Notes under the pieces: generated by a model
The model's database searches: none
What the model was told of the DNA's origin: nothing
The model's input: the letters and a program-made list of their open reading frames with translations, nothing else
Program-made: the position numbers and the translations under genes
Part shown: positions 54,499 through 64,000 of the stretch, one piece after another
How positions within the stretch are numbered: position 1 is the first letter of the stretch
Layout of the letters: every line of letters begins with the position of its first letter
DNA from: Craterostigma plantagineum
Taxonomy: Eukaryota > Streptophyta > Magnoliopsida > Lamiales > Linderniaceae
DNA length: 64,000 bases
Reading direction: 5' to 3'
Assembly: GCA_027422505.1 (NCBI GenBank)
Contig: JAPQWV010000674.1
Span: 234,001-298,000 of the forward strand

Positions 54499-55015
54499 TA
54501 TCGACTTTTCAACCTCACACACATGCAAAGGAAGGTGGAGGAAACCATTTTTGATTTTTATTCTTCAAATGATGTATGAGATGACGTTTTTTGAGCATGA
54601 GAATGCCTATAAATAGGCTTGCTTGCTCAATGTACTAATCACCCCAAAAATTAACGAGAGAGAGAGGTGAGAGAGAGAAACAAGAAAAGAAAAGAAAAAA
54701 TCTTGTCCGGGTGGATAAGGGTGAGAACGGGTGTAGTTTTACTGGGGTAGTTGGGAATAGGTACAAATATATTATCCGGGGTGGGTAAGGGGTCTCGGGT
54801 TTGGGTTTAGACACTAGTGTTAAATTTGTACGGTGTAATTTTCCCAATACAGTAAAAGAGGTGCTCTCCGTGGATGTAGGCGGTATTGGCCAAACCACGT
54901 AAAAATCCCGTGTTCTCTATCAGCGTCATTTCGGTTCTACATTCTCCAGATAAAATAGTCGCGGATCAAAATCAACCTTCCGCTGGGCACGAAAAATTAC
55001 CGCTCAACCCCAACA
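54499..55015 (+). repeat. 3' LTR of the short copia
   Basis: 517 bp, close to the 5' LTR, TATA-like CTATAAATAGG near 54,608. Confidence 0.9.
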
Positions 55016-55020
55016 CATAG

Positions 55021-55391
55021 ATGTGTGTATTGTATGCCATATCTTGGATTAGATAGTCCTTCGTTTGCAAGCTCCTGAGATTCGCTAGCTTGCATGTAAA
55101 GAGTCGGAACTTTATCAAGGTAGCAATCAGTAAACTTTTAATTTCTTAACGTAAGCTTATAATACCCAAACCATGGTTGCTTTATTGAGATATATTTGAG
55201 AGCAAAATTGAGCAGCATCTTGAGACCAAGTAACGAAGCAAATTTTATTTATTTATTTGCATTTTTCTATTCTGGATGAATGTGCTCCTTGTTACTTTTG
55301 AAGAGGTATGCACCTCTTTATCCAAACTACAAATCAATTCCAGTTTGACCGTTTTCAGTTATAGGTAATAAAACCAAAACAGAGCAACAGT
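55021..55391. other. Downstream flank of the FPP pseudogene
   Basis: No ORF or repeat is seen; host-like sequence. Confidence 0.4.
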
Positions 55392-57716
55392 TCAAGAGAG
55401 AAGTGTTTTCCTGCTGCTGCTGTTTCCCTTTTTATGCCTTAATAACTGCTTTAAGAAGCTTATAGTCCCATTCTACTTCTTCTTGAGTGGGGCGATATCC
55501 GATGAAGAACCAGCTACTCTATCCGCACCTCCATCCATTGCATTTGAAGAGTATATTGCTGCATTGGGACTCAATGTAGAGTCAATATTGTCATCCTCCT
55601 CCTCTGCCATTTTGTCAAGCAGCAAAGGGAATCGTTCACTAATCCTGCTCTTTGGAGCTAAATCAGCTGTAGTAGGCATCACTTCATCGAGCAAAGCTGC
55701 TTCCTCTGTTGAACTTAGAAGAGCCTTCACCTTTAGCATACCAAGACTTCTCAGATTCTATTGGCAATCTGCTAATTTGTTGTTGAAGATGCTAATCTCC
55801 CAACCCTACAAGTTCAATCCAAAGGCAAGTAAATAGATATATAAAGTACGTGCAGTCTTAGATATTACTGATTCTTTTATGTTCTAAGCGTGCGTATAGC
55901 ACAATCAACAATGTACTAACTTGGCTTTGGCGTTCCTTGACTCTGCGCTTTCCCTCATCTGCATCTTCCTTTTGTCTCTCTGAAAGATAGATAAAATAAA
56001 CCTCTAAAACTGAAATCCCTGATATACAAATGTGGAACGCGGGAAGGAAAAGAAATGGAAGAAAAATGTAAAACATACTTTGTTGGGTGTACATGGTTCG
56101 CCGGAAACCCGATATAACGGCCGGAACGGCCGCGTCGGAATCGGAACGAAGGCCTCCGTGCCATTTCGGCTTCTTGACGGATTGCTCTGTCGCGGCCGTT
56201 AAAACGGCCGTATCGGCGTTTTCTCGGCCAAGACGGAGTTTCTTTGGCCGGATCGGAGTTTATTTGGCCACAACAGCGGTTATTTCGGCGTCGGCGGGGA
56301 TAATTTTTGGGTAGCTATGGTGATGGTGACGGCCGACTGGATCCAAAGGTTGAAGATGGCCTAATATTAATTATAATTGAATTGATATTGATAGGTTTAA
56401 TGGGCTATTGGGCTTATTATTAATTCTAAACTTATTTTTATGGCCCAAATTTAATTAAACTTAACACTCTAAAATAAAAAAAATGCTTGTAAATTTATAT
56501 TCGATGCGTTGTATAAACTTATAATATTCAAATTAATATTCCCCATTTAGTAAAAATTTTTGCAATAACTTAATTATTTGATGTCATGTAAAATATTCTA
56601 GATTTAACCTTATCAAATAATTATATATATTTTTTGAAGTCATCATAAATGTATTTTATTGGTTTATATTTATAATTGATTTAATTTATACATATTTTAA
56701 TAAAAATACTGGAACGTCCGTTACCGTTCTGCGATAATGCAATGGAACTGGAACGCTCGTGTCCGTTCCGGCGTCCGTTCCCGTTCCTGCGAACCATGGG
56801 TGTATATCTGTTTCTTCCACTATTTATCTGAGCTGCTTCTGTTTCTTTCTTCCTCTTGTAGATTCAAATTATCCTCCCTTACTTCTTCTGAATGGTGGGT
56901 GTCATGTCTTGTTTGATCATTGTCTGATATTTGGTTTGATCTGCAGTTTGAAGCCTCATACTTCGCATCCTCGACTTCAAATTCTCAATTTGGGTCTCAT
57001 TTTTGTCTCCGTCGCATGCTTTAGTAGTGCTACGGCCACTGACAGGAGAAACCATGGAAACATATGGCACACTTATTATTTGTTGACTACCTTCTGCAGA
57101 ATGATTAGCCACACTGTGATCAATCTCAGCCTCACTTATCGCTTCATCCCAAACTAAACGACTTGTGATTCTGTCTTTCATGGTAGAAACGTCTTGAATG
57201 GAGAAACATTGACTCGCTATCCACTCTAAGCTCGACGCCACTACTTGAGCTAACTGTTCGAAATCTCCCTTGCCATTCAAAAGGTTGCTGCATGTCTGAA
57301 CAAGTAACTACAGAACATTGGATATCTCTGCTTCCTTCCATTTTAAGACTTTTACTACATAACCCATTGAGTTGTCTGAACCGTTCTTGATTTCCAAACG
57401 CTTATTCTCTTGAGACGCTGTATTCATTATTCCTTCTAGGAGCTCAAGAATCTTGCGCGTATTTTGATGTTTTGGGGCTTTGTTCTTCAATCATACCTGA
57501 AGATCCAACAATTGCAGCATCATTATCATCAGAAGAATGGTGGGAACGTTCGTAGTCAAGAGAAACTCCTGCAAGTTTCTCCATTTCTATGGCTCGGCGT
57601 ACTCAAGTACTTTCTGTCTTTAAACTGCTCGAGCTCTGATAAGTAAGCCGAAGCCCAAGACTCAGCACAGCTAACTTCATAGTTGTCGCGCTGATTCTGC
57701 TGCAAGATAATCGGAT
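55392..57716 (-). pseudogene. FPP: Filament-like plant protein (FPP, DUF869 coiled-coil family) pseudogene
   Basis: Minus-strand segments match FPP in order. First comes NYEVSCAESWASAYLSELEQ (about 57,700-57,620). The block KILELLEGIMNTAS with GYVVKVLKWKEAEISNVL (57,490-57,308) follows, then SLEWIASQCFSIQDVSTMKD (57,280-56,879). The C-terminal part holds KLADCQ, KALLSSTEEAALLDEV and the basic tail SFLKQLLRHKKG (to 55,392). Three in-frame stops interrupt conserved positions: 57310-57308, 55760-55758 and 55475-55473. Other frame shifts occur near 57,490-57,620, and the N-terminus is absent. FPPs are long plant coiled-coil proteins thought to act at the cortex and microtubules. An intron holds a hAT MITE. 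Confidence 0.85.
56093..56797. mobile_element. hAT-type MITE in an intron of the FPP pseudogene
   Basis: 705 bp. The ends ATGGTTCGC and GCGAACCAT are flanked by GGGTGTAC (56085-56092) and GGGTGTAT (56798-56805), 7 of 8 identical. GGCCG and GTTCCG-rich subterminal repeats surround an AT-rich core. Confidence 0.75.
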
Positions 57717-57842
57717 AAGCGATTCTGTCCTTGTTTATGTGACCCTTTGATGGTTTCTTGGCTTCCCCTGTGTCATGTACCCGAAGGTATTATATGGCGG
57801 TGAAGGCATGGAAGAGAAAGAGAGAGACAATGACGCGGATGA
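57717..57842. other. Junction between the FPP pseudogene and the Ty3 LTR
   Basis: Short sequence without a recognisable exon; the FPP N-terminal half is not present before the LTR. Confidence 0.4.
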
Positions 57843-58260
57843 TGTTAGAAGCTTGGGACCTAGCTCGATGTGGTGGTAAGAAGGCAAGGAATGGAGTGGG
57901 CTAAGATGCCAAAGAATTGGGCCAAATCAATTATCTAATTATCTAAATGATTTTGAGACTTACTATTATGAGCCCAATTATGTTAGTTTGTTTAAATACA
58001 TGTAGGCTACGTTGAAATGGAGGCTAAGCAAAGAATTAACCCTAAACTCTTATCTTCGTCATCACGTAACTTTATCTTCTTCTTCAAGTCTCCATATCTT
58101 CTTCAAGGTCTTCTAATTCTTCTATCCAATATCTTCGTCAATCTCCCTCAATCTCCTACTCATATCCTGAAAATACACCAAAAATAGTATAATATCAGTA
58201 TGATACTATCCATACATCAAACTGTCGATCCAATCTAAAAATATAGATCAATCCATAACA
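57843..58260 (+). repeat. 5' LTR of the split Ty3 element
   Basis: It begins TGTTAGAAGC and ends CCATAACA, immediately followed by the primer site. Confidence 0.8.
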
Positions 58261-58261
58261 T

Positions 58262-58273
58262 TGGTATCAGAGC
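58262..58273 (+). promoter_or_regulatory. Primer-binding site of the split Ty3 element
   Basis: TGGTATCAGAGC one base after the LTR. Confidence 0.9.
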
Positions 58274-58298
58274 CGTCAATCCTTGGCTGTGCAGTTCC

Positions 58299-58749
58299 AT
58301 GGCCGATCCTACATGTTTCTACGAGATAAAGGCAGTTCAGACCAGACAGGAAGGAGCTCGTATTTCAGCGGGCGACTCTCTTCGAGGCAAGGTAAAGCCG
58401 ATCAGAGCAGCGACTATAACTGCTTCCAATGATGACTTTCCGATGTTCGATGGTATGAACCCGAGGGTATGGATAATAATCTGCTGGTTATTTTAATCAA
58501 ATGCCATGCTGTTCAGATCATGAAAAAATATTATTAGCATCTAAGCACTTCGAAGGAAAAGCCGTTATGTGGTACGGGTCCTTCTCGGAAAAACAGGCGA
58601 AAATGGATTGGGAACAATTTCTTGGGTTGGTTTCGGCTAGATTTGAAGACCGTAGGGATGCTACGGCCTTTAGTAAACTCGAAGCCCTTAAGCATGTAGG
58701 TTTGTATTTGGAGTATGTCAATAAATTTGAAGAGTTAGTTTTTGATATA
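58299..58749 (+). pseudogene. Ty3 gag, N-terminal part
   Basis: ATG at 58299 gives MADPTCFYEIKAVQ. FPMFDGMNPRVW is the usual entry to the Retrotrans_gag core. A frameshift with stop at about 58,494 leads to KILLASKHFEGKAVMWYGSF and MDWEQFLGLVSARFEDRRDA, YVNKFEELVFD. The reading is cut at the ATATA target site (58745-58749). Confidence 0.85.
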
Positions 58750-59063
58750 TGTGGGCCCTTTTATTACCAAACAAGGATCAAAAGAAAGTTTTAATATGAA
58801 AAACGTTAAGAACAACTTGAGTGCATGTCAGTGTGTGTTTTTCTATGGAAAAGTACAAGGTGGCTTACCTTTTGATTTCTTTTGATAAAGCCCTAATTAG
58901 GGAAAGTTGGGTCTTTATATACCACATGTATTTGGTATATTAAAGCCCAGTACAAAACTCTTACTAAATATCATAAGTCACCCCAAACTACATTAACCCA
59001 CAAAATAAAACATTAAAACCCAAGATTTCGTTAATTAAAGAATGCTACAAAAGATTCCTAACA
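58750..59063 (-). repeat. 3' LTR of the pol-less copia
   Basis: On the minus strand it starts TGTTAGGAATCTTTTG after the polypurine tract AAGGGGGAGAT. Confidence 0.92.
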
Positions 59064-59294
59064 ATCTCCCCCTTAGCATCCTTTTTGTTGGCATCCTTTG
59101 TGTCTTCTTCTTCTTGGGTTTCTCCACATGGTAGGGAGACTTCCTTAATCCTAAGAAGTGCTCGAACGATCGCAACCTTCTTCGAAAAGATATCTTTGAA
59201 GAGATGGTCTCGATTAGCCTTGAGTATTTCTCTTGAACTTCGTATTCTTCATCTTTTAGCTGCTCGAGTATTCTTCTGAGTTTGTTCCTAATGA
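59064..59294 (-). other. Polypurine tract and 3' untranslated part of the pol-less copia
   Basis: Minus-strand GATGCTAAGGGGGAGAT abuts the LTR at 59063. No ORF is supportable in the remaining 200 bp. Confidence 0.6.
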
Positions 59295-61750
59295 TCAGTA
59301 AGGTTCCATCGCTGAACTTGTGAATCTGTGATGTCTTCGTAAGTCTTTTCTCTCCTTTGAAGTTGATGTAGACGATTGATGGGCATCTTCATTTATAATG
59401 TGCCCTTCACCATAACTTGGATCTCGGACCTCGAAGGATGGCTTCGTGAGATTCACCTTCTTCATGTTATTCTCCACCGCCATTTGGAAATCATGTGTTG
59501 CATTGAACTTGACTTGGCGTAGAATGAATCTTTTTAGTGCGTAGTAGCCAAGTCTGAGTTCTGGCGTCTTGAGTGCTCCAAGTGTTCTATAGTCCCTCGC
59601 TATTTGCTCAACAGCTTCACCTCCGATGTAGGCGAGGTCGGCTTCATTCAATTCTTCGTATTCTTTATTTTCTCGTCGTACCATGTAGATAGCATGTCCA
59701 TGTCTGCAAATCTCACTTTGCGAACTCCCATAATTTCTCTAATTCTAGGTTTCTTCGCCTCTTCTATTATAAGGGTATCTACATCGCCCCCTTTTCCTCT
59801 GAACATCAGTATTCGACGAAGAGATAGCAGGTACTTGACTGCTTTAGGTCTTGAAAGATGGCTCAATCCTCTAAGTTCAAGCTCGTCGAGCTTCTTGATC
59901 CTATCCTCCTTCCTCCAGATTCTCCTTCGAATTTCTTCTTGATACGGGGCAATTACTTTGACGTTTTCCCACGGAAATTCCACTACTTCTTTTGTCTTCG
60001 TCTTCACTGGTGGGCATTCCTTATCGATGATGGTGTGTTGGAGTAGCTCGTGAAGTTCTGGAATATATGCTTCGTAGTCTTCACCTTCATCGAGTTCAGC
60101 ATCGTCGATTAGGGCCAAGCTAACATTTGCCTTCATCAAGAAGTATCTGGCATTTTCCATCAAGCCTCTGGCCATCTATGGGTCCATCGGTTTGGTTATC
60201 CAATCTTCATTGAAGATGTATTATTCCACGGCACCATATGGATTGTACAGTTCTTCGGTTTGTGAGATTGTATCATTAGTCTGTAGGGATAGGATGGAAG
60301 AGGATGGAGATATCGAAGGGTTGTTTTGTCTTGTGGGAAGTGGAGGTGAGAGGCTCATAGCTGGTGAGGAGGGTTGTTGGGCTGTTTTGGTGGTAGTTCG
60401 GGTAGATTTTTTGTTTGTGTGGGTGTAGCTGATTTTGTTCTAGTGGGTGTTTGTGTGGCTCTAGGCTGTGACTGTTGAGGTTGAGGCCCTGCATCTCGTG
60501 TCTTCTCCCCCTCGGGACGGCCCTCGTCGTCAGGGTCGTCACGTGGTTGTCGTGATGGCTGGGCCTCGCTTGAGTATGGTGGTTGGAAAGGAGCTCGAGA
60601 CGTCTAAGGACCTCCGCTTCATAATCGGTTAGCTTCGGTGCAGTGCGGAGTCGGCCAGTAGGACTTCAATGAGTTCCGCGATAGGAACATTCCATGGGCC
60701 GCCGTCAGAGTTAGGAGAGGGATCGGCTTGAGAAGGTACTTTATCGGTGACGGGGCTTTGCCTTTGTCTCGAGAGGATGTACCAATGGCGCTGTACACTT
60801 GGGTCATGATGGTGTCCTCGAGATCTTTTGCGAACTCAGCGAGTCGATAATTCATCCGGGCCTCTGTCAAGAATGGGGAAAATAACCTGACAGAGTCATG
60901 AAGACATTACGTCGTCACAACATCAGTAGAAGGTACTGATATGCCGCCTGTTTGCGCACAAGACTGAAAGAACCGAGGCCACTTAGGCTCATCGTTGACA
61001 TCAATGCTGAGACAGACTCAGATTGATGGCCCAAGTTCGTAGCTGCAGTGATGTTGACTACGTTGGGTCTTCCGCTCTGTTCCGTACTAGATTCTAGTAC
61101 GAAGACATTGTGGAGCGTTCTGTCTAGATCACTAAGATCTAGAGGTGCAGAAGCTAGACTAAGTGTCCTAGAAAATGGAAAAATTATGGATGGTGAGGGC
61201 ACTAGACTAGTCCTGATCAAGGAAAGCGCAGTCTGAGACTGAGGACTACTTGATACATCTACCCCCTCCGAGCGAGGTGGTGATGGATGATGTGGCACCT
61301 CGTGTGTTCCTGAAACAATCATCTGTTGGGAGATGATTGAGTGGCTAGGAAGGGTAGTTTGCGCGATTGGACCCGATGTCGCGACTTTTACTCGGGGGAA
61401 GACAAAGGCAACGCATGTACCTATTGGCTCGGTCTGGCTTATTTGTGGGCTCGTGGACTGAGGAAGACGGTCGTGTTTTTGTTTTGTACGTCGTTCCTGT
61501 TGACTGCTTCTGTCATCCCCTTTGGATTTTCTCTTTTGTTTTGGCTTTGGGGATGAAGAGCTTCCTAGACCTATATTTGGCTGTGAGGGTTGGCTTGTCC
61601 CTGGGTTAGGTTCAACTGGGATGTGTTGAACCATGGGAAAATCATCGAGGTTGTTGGCTCGAAGGTATCTGAGGAGCTCCGAGTCAGTTTGATCAAGGAG
61701 TTGAAGTAGATAATCAGGTATAATCTGTTGGGGAGAGTGAATTTCAAAAA
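59295..61750 (-). pseudogene. Replacement ORF region of unknown function (in place of pol)
   Basis: On the minus strand the sequence first reads a helical segment (IIPDYLLQLLDQTDSELLRY). It then reads a long Ser/Pro/Gln-rich, basic, probably disordered stretch (61,634-60,915, including SSSSPKPKQKRKSKGDD). Next is NYRLAEFAKDLEDTIMTQV (60,870-60,619), and two helical charged segments follow. These are 60,175-59,648 (FLMKANVSLALIDDAELDEG, SRPKAVKYLLSLRRILMFR) and 59,684-59,295 (PELRLGYYALKRFILRQVKF, THDFQMAVENNMKKVNL). Frame shifts and stops separate the pieces. It resembles poorly annotated accessory ORFs of plant LTR elements, but I cannot name a family. It has none of the integrase, RT or RNase H motifs. 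Confidence 0.55.
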
Positions 61751-62230
61751 TTTTCTCACTGCCGTTACTAAGATCGTGCTCGATATTTCCAAAATAATAT
61801 CACAGACATTATTACTAAAACGGAATTCATAACCAAGCCTGCTCAAAACAGGAATAGAAATAATGTTCTTAAGCCCCTTGGGCAACACAAGTACATCGGA
61901 TAGATATAATACATGTCTAGTAGATAATTCGAGAGACTTCGATCCAACGTGAGTAGCTGGCACACTATGTCTGCTGCCAACGTTAATCATGATCTCTCGA
62001 TTCGCCAGCTTCCTACTTCATTCCAGACCCTGATTCAAAACACATATGTGAGCACTAGCTCTTGAGTCAAGAATCCACGAAGTGGAAAATACAGTAAAAG
62101 AACAGTAAGTTTCGAAAACTTCACCTGAAGCCCCCAAAGTTCGAAGCTTGGGGCAGTCCCTTTTCCAATGGCCTAGCTCTTGGCAGTGAAGGCACTTGTC
62201 AGTCGCCTTTGCACCTTTATATGTAGTCAT
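61571..62230 (-). pseudogene. Copia zinc knuckle and protease (pol-less element)
   Basis: CLHCQELGHWKRDC is a CCHC knuckle. The protease reads STSWILDSRASAHICVLNQG, where the catalytic DSG has become DSR, which would abolish activity. DVLVLPKGLKNIISIPVLSR and GYEFRFSNNVCDI follow, in another frame (61,990 on). From about 61,750 the reading leaves protease homology and enters the replacement region. Confidence 0.88.
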
Positions 62231-62339
62231 CTTTTCCTTGCCCTTCTTCTTTATCCCTCCAGTAGGCTTATTGGGCTTGGCCTTGGCCTTGTTGGACTTA
62301 GATCTCTTAGATGTTTTGTCACTACAAGCGCAACCTCTT

Positions 62340-62900
62340 TTCCTTTTCCCTTCTTCAATTCATGATGAGTCTGAATCAGCGTGTTCATTAATTCGGGAAG
62401 CATAAATTGCCGATCGCTCAGACTGTAGTTTATAATAAACTGAGCGAATGAGGCTGGGAGCGAGTGAAGAATTAGGTCAATCTGGAGTTCATGATGAATT
62501 GGACAATGAGCGAAGCCAGTTCCTCAATATACCCAATGAGCTTACGCACATGTGCAGCGACATCTGCACCTTCAGCCATCTTTGTATGAAAGAGCTTATC
62601 GGCGGCGCGATATCGAGACGATCTCGACAGCTCGCCGTACAGCTCCTTCAGATGACGCAAATATCCCGCGCATATCCATCTCAGAATATTGGCGCTGCGG
62701 ATCATTGTTCATCCTAGCCAACATAATAGCCTTAGCCCATGCACTATCAGCCATCCACTTGGCATGATACTCCCGTTCTGCATCAGTTGAATCCTCCACG
62801 GGTTCAATTGGTACAGGTCCATCAAGGACATACTCAATACGTTCCAGAGTAAGGACAATCCTTAAGTTACGGAGCTAGTCCGCAAGGTTTGGACCTCCGC
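62340..62900 (-). pseudogene. Copia gag (pol-less element)
   Basis: In three frames, in order: MEDSTDAEREYHAKWMADSA and WAKAIMLARMNNDP, then RHLKELYGELSRSSRYRAAD, then MAEGADVAAHVRKLIGYIEE. These are the UBN2-type gag blocks of Tork-like copia elements. The start is likely upstream of 62,800 (FEPVTGG, LRNLRIVLTLERIEYVLD). At least two frameshifts. Confidence 0.8.
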
Positions 62901-63528
62901 CAGTTACGGGTTCGAAAAGGTTTGTTTCGGTCGAAAGAGCGATTTCGATTTGAATATTTCATTTCGATCGATAGAGATGAGGAAGTTTCGGGCGACTTTG
63001 GTCCAAATAGGTTTCGTTTCGATTGAGTAAAATTGGATTTGGCTTATCGGGCGATACAGTTAATATGAATTGGACTTTCGCCGAGAAATGTATCGGGCGA
63101 AACTAGGGATTTGGTACTGTAGCCTTTCGGGCGGTTCAAGTGTCGGTCAAAACTGTGAAATTAGCGAAGATTCGCCGAAACTCAAATCGATCGAAACTCC
63201 TCACAGTGGGTTTCGGTCGAAACCTTCAAACTAGATGGTACTGTTCTATCCGTTACCCGAAAGTGATGAACAGTTCAGTAAAAACCAGATTTTCAGATTC
63301 GTTTTTGCTCAAATCCTACTCAAACTTGACTGAAATCGACGTGAAAGACCATAAGTGTACTCATTATCAGTTTTCTAGCGTCTTAAGGGAAAGAAATCAC
63401 CGAAAATGACTTGAAAACACCTAAGAACAATGAAAAAATCGAAAATGAGTTTTCAAGCAAAAAGCTTCTTCAAATCACGTCAAAATCGAGCTAAACTGGA
63501 TTCAAAATGAAGATATTGATCTGTGTAG
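62901..63528 (-). other. Leader of the pol-less copia with TTTCGGTCGAAA motif family
   Basis: There is no gene. Between 62,920 and 63,230 the palindrome-like TTTCGGTCGAAA and relatives (TTTCGATCGAT, TATCGGGCGAAAC, TTTCGGGCGAC) occur eight or nine times. Confidence 0.7.
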
Positions 63529-63540
63529 GCTCTGATACCA
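63529..63540 (-). promoter_or_regulatory. Primer-binding site of the pol-less copia
   Basis: Minus-strand TGGTATCAGAGC, two bases after the LTR end GCTAACA. Confidence 0.9.
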
Positions 63541-63542
63541 CT

Positions 63543-63858
63543 TGTTAGCCCTTTTATTACCAAACAAGAATCAAAAGAAAGGATATAATATGAAAAACGT
63601 TAAGAACACGTTGAGTGCGTGTTAGTGTGTGTTTTTCTATGGAAAATTACAAGATGGATTACCTTTTGATTTCTTTTGATAAAGCCGTAATTAGGGTAAG
63701 TTGGGGCTTTATATACAACATGTATTTGGTATATTAAAGCCCAGTACAAAAACTCTTACTAAATATCATAAGTCACCCCAAACTACATTAACCCACAAAA
63801 TAAAACATATAAACCCAAGATTACATTAATTAAAGGATGCTACCAAAGATTCATAACA
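63543..63858 (-). repeat. 5' LTR of the pol-less copia
   Basis: 316 bp, ends TGTTATGAATC.. and ..GCTAACA on the minus strand; nearly identical to 58750-59063. Confidence 0.92.
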
Positions 63859-63863
63859 ATATA

Positions 63864-64000
63864 CCTTTGGGGAATGAGTTGGATCTTTACGAGGATTACT
63901 TCATATCTCGATTTGTCAGTGGACTTAACAATGAGTTGCGAGATACTCTATCAGTGATGCAACCTAAGAGTTTATATGAAGCTATTGAGTGTGGCCGAAA
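63864..64000 (+). pseudogene. Ty3 gag continuation after the nested copia
   Basis: DYFISRFVSGLNNELRDTLS continues the gag core interrupted at 58,749 and is open to the window edge. It fits the region following the EFEELV-type segment in Ty3 gag. Confidence 0.8.

Larger units (their letters stand above)
51759..55015 (+). mobile_element. Short deleted Ty1/copia element
   Basis: LTRs at 51759-52281 and 54499-55015 end CAACCCCAACA, with CATAG duplicated at 51754-51758 and 55016-55020. Both LTR starts have lost the TG (AGTTGAC, TATCGAC). The 2.2-kb interior keeps gag and part of the protease. Integrase, RT and RNase H are gone, so it depends on other elements. A partial copy of the LTR end lies inside the leader. 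Confidence 0.92.
58750..63858 (-). mobile_element. Reverse-strand copia with gag-protease but a foreign ORF region in place of pol
   Basis: LTRs at 63543-63858 (5') and 58750-59063 (3') are 314-316 bp, bounded by ATATA at 58745-58749 and 63859-63863. On the minus strand: primer site, leader, gag, zinc knuckle, protease, then 2.4 kb of unrelated coding-like sequence, then polypurine tract TGCTAAGGGGGAGAT and LTR. No integrase, RT or RNase H is present. LTRs are similar, so it transposed after losing pol or was formed by recombination and mobilised by a relative. Confidence 0.92.
57843..64000 (+). mobile_element. 5' part of a Ty3/gypsy element, gag split by a copia insertion
   Basis: A 418-bp LTR, primer site and gag start lie before 58,749. 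Gag reading resumes at 63,864 after the nested copia and runs off the window. The nested element is bounded by ATATA duplicates. The small LTR sets it apart from the two Ty3 elements with LTRs of about 2.4-2.7 kb. Confidence 0.88.

Noticed and set aside
56087..56314. 75-codon frame in the FPP intron
   Set aside because: It lies within the GC-rich end of a hAT MITE.

Overview
The window is plant nuclear DNA from a repeat-rich intergenic or heterochromatic region. Three things show this: Ty1/copia and Ty3/gypsy LTR retrotransposons with plant-type primer sites, hAT transposons with plant-type ends, and one recognisable host gene, a filament-like plant protein (FPP), present as a broken copy. 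It is probably a eudicot; nothing fixes the species. I found no rRNA or tRNA gene, no CRISPR array and no bacterial sequence. Almost every coding region is a decayed or truncated transposon gene.

Layout. 1-6.7 kb: 3' part of a SIRE/Maximus-type copia element (gag, protease, integrase, reverse transcriptase, RNase H, 3' LTR) carrying a recurring ATGTTG..CAACAT motif. 7.7-11.0 kb: a Mutator-like non-autonomous element packed with a GTAACA motif. 11.3-19.6 kb: a complete LTR-flanked large retrotransposon derivative (target duplication AATAT) with no pol, whose interior is mostly hairpin-forming tandem repeats. 19.9-27.0 kb: a Ty3 element with a 2.7-kb 5' LTR and a degenerate gag-pol, cut off and followed by a copia RT fragment. 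27.5-31.1 kb: a reverse-strand Ty3 LTR split by a perfect solo copia LTR (target duplication CTTCA). 31.2-50.0 kb: one reverse-strand copia element opened by a hAT transposon (34,980-45,775, target duplication GACCCAGT), itself opened by a Ty3 element (35,509-43,046, target duplication TTTGA). 50.0-57.8 kb: the only host-like stretch, with a small hAT (target duplication ACAAGCCG), a short deleted copia (target duplication CATAG) and the FPP pseudogene with a hAT MITE in an intron. 57.8-64.0 kb: the 5' end of a Ty3 element whose gag is interrupted by a reverse-strand copia (target duplication ATATA) carrying gag and protease but an unrelated ORF region in place of integrase, RT and RNase H.

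The nesting gives relative ages: copia before hAT before Ty3 at 31-50 kb, Ty3 before copia at 58-64 kb, and a reverse Ty3 LTR before the solo copia LTR at 27-31 kb. The two LTRs of the 35.5-43.0 kb Ty3 differ at only about 30-40 places by eye, so it is the youngest well-dated insertion.

The most unusual signals are not ordinary genes. They are: (a) hairpin arrays with compensatory base changes in the 11.3-19.6 kb element; (b) dense short-motif families in several unrelated elements (ATGTTG/CAACAT, GTAACA, TCACGGCCGTGA, TTTCGGTCGAAA); (c) a block of about 150 bp shared by a copia LTR and a Ty3 LTR; (d) a 55-codon antisense ORF with a TATA box and one membrane segment, carried inside the young Ty3; (e) the pol-less copia with a replacement ORF. 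Positions and alignments were read by eye. Boundaries marked approximate could move by tens of bases.
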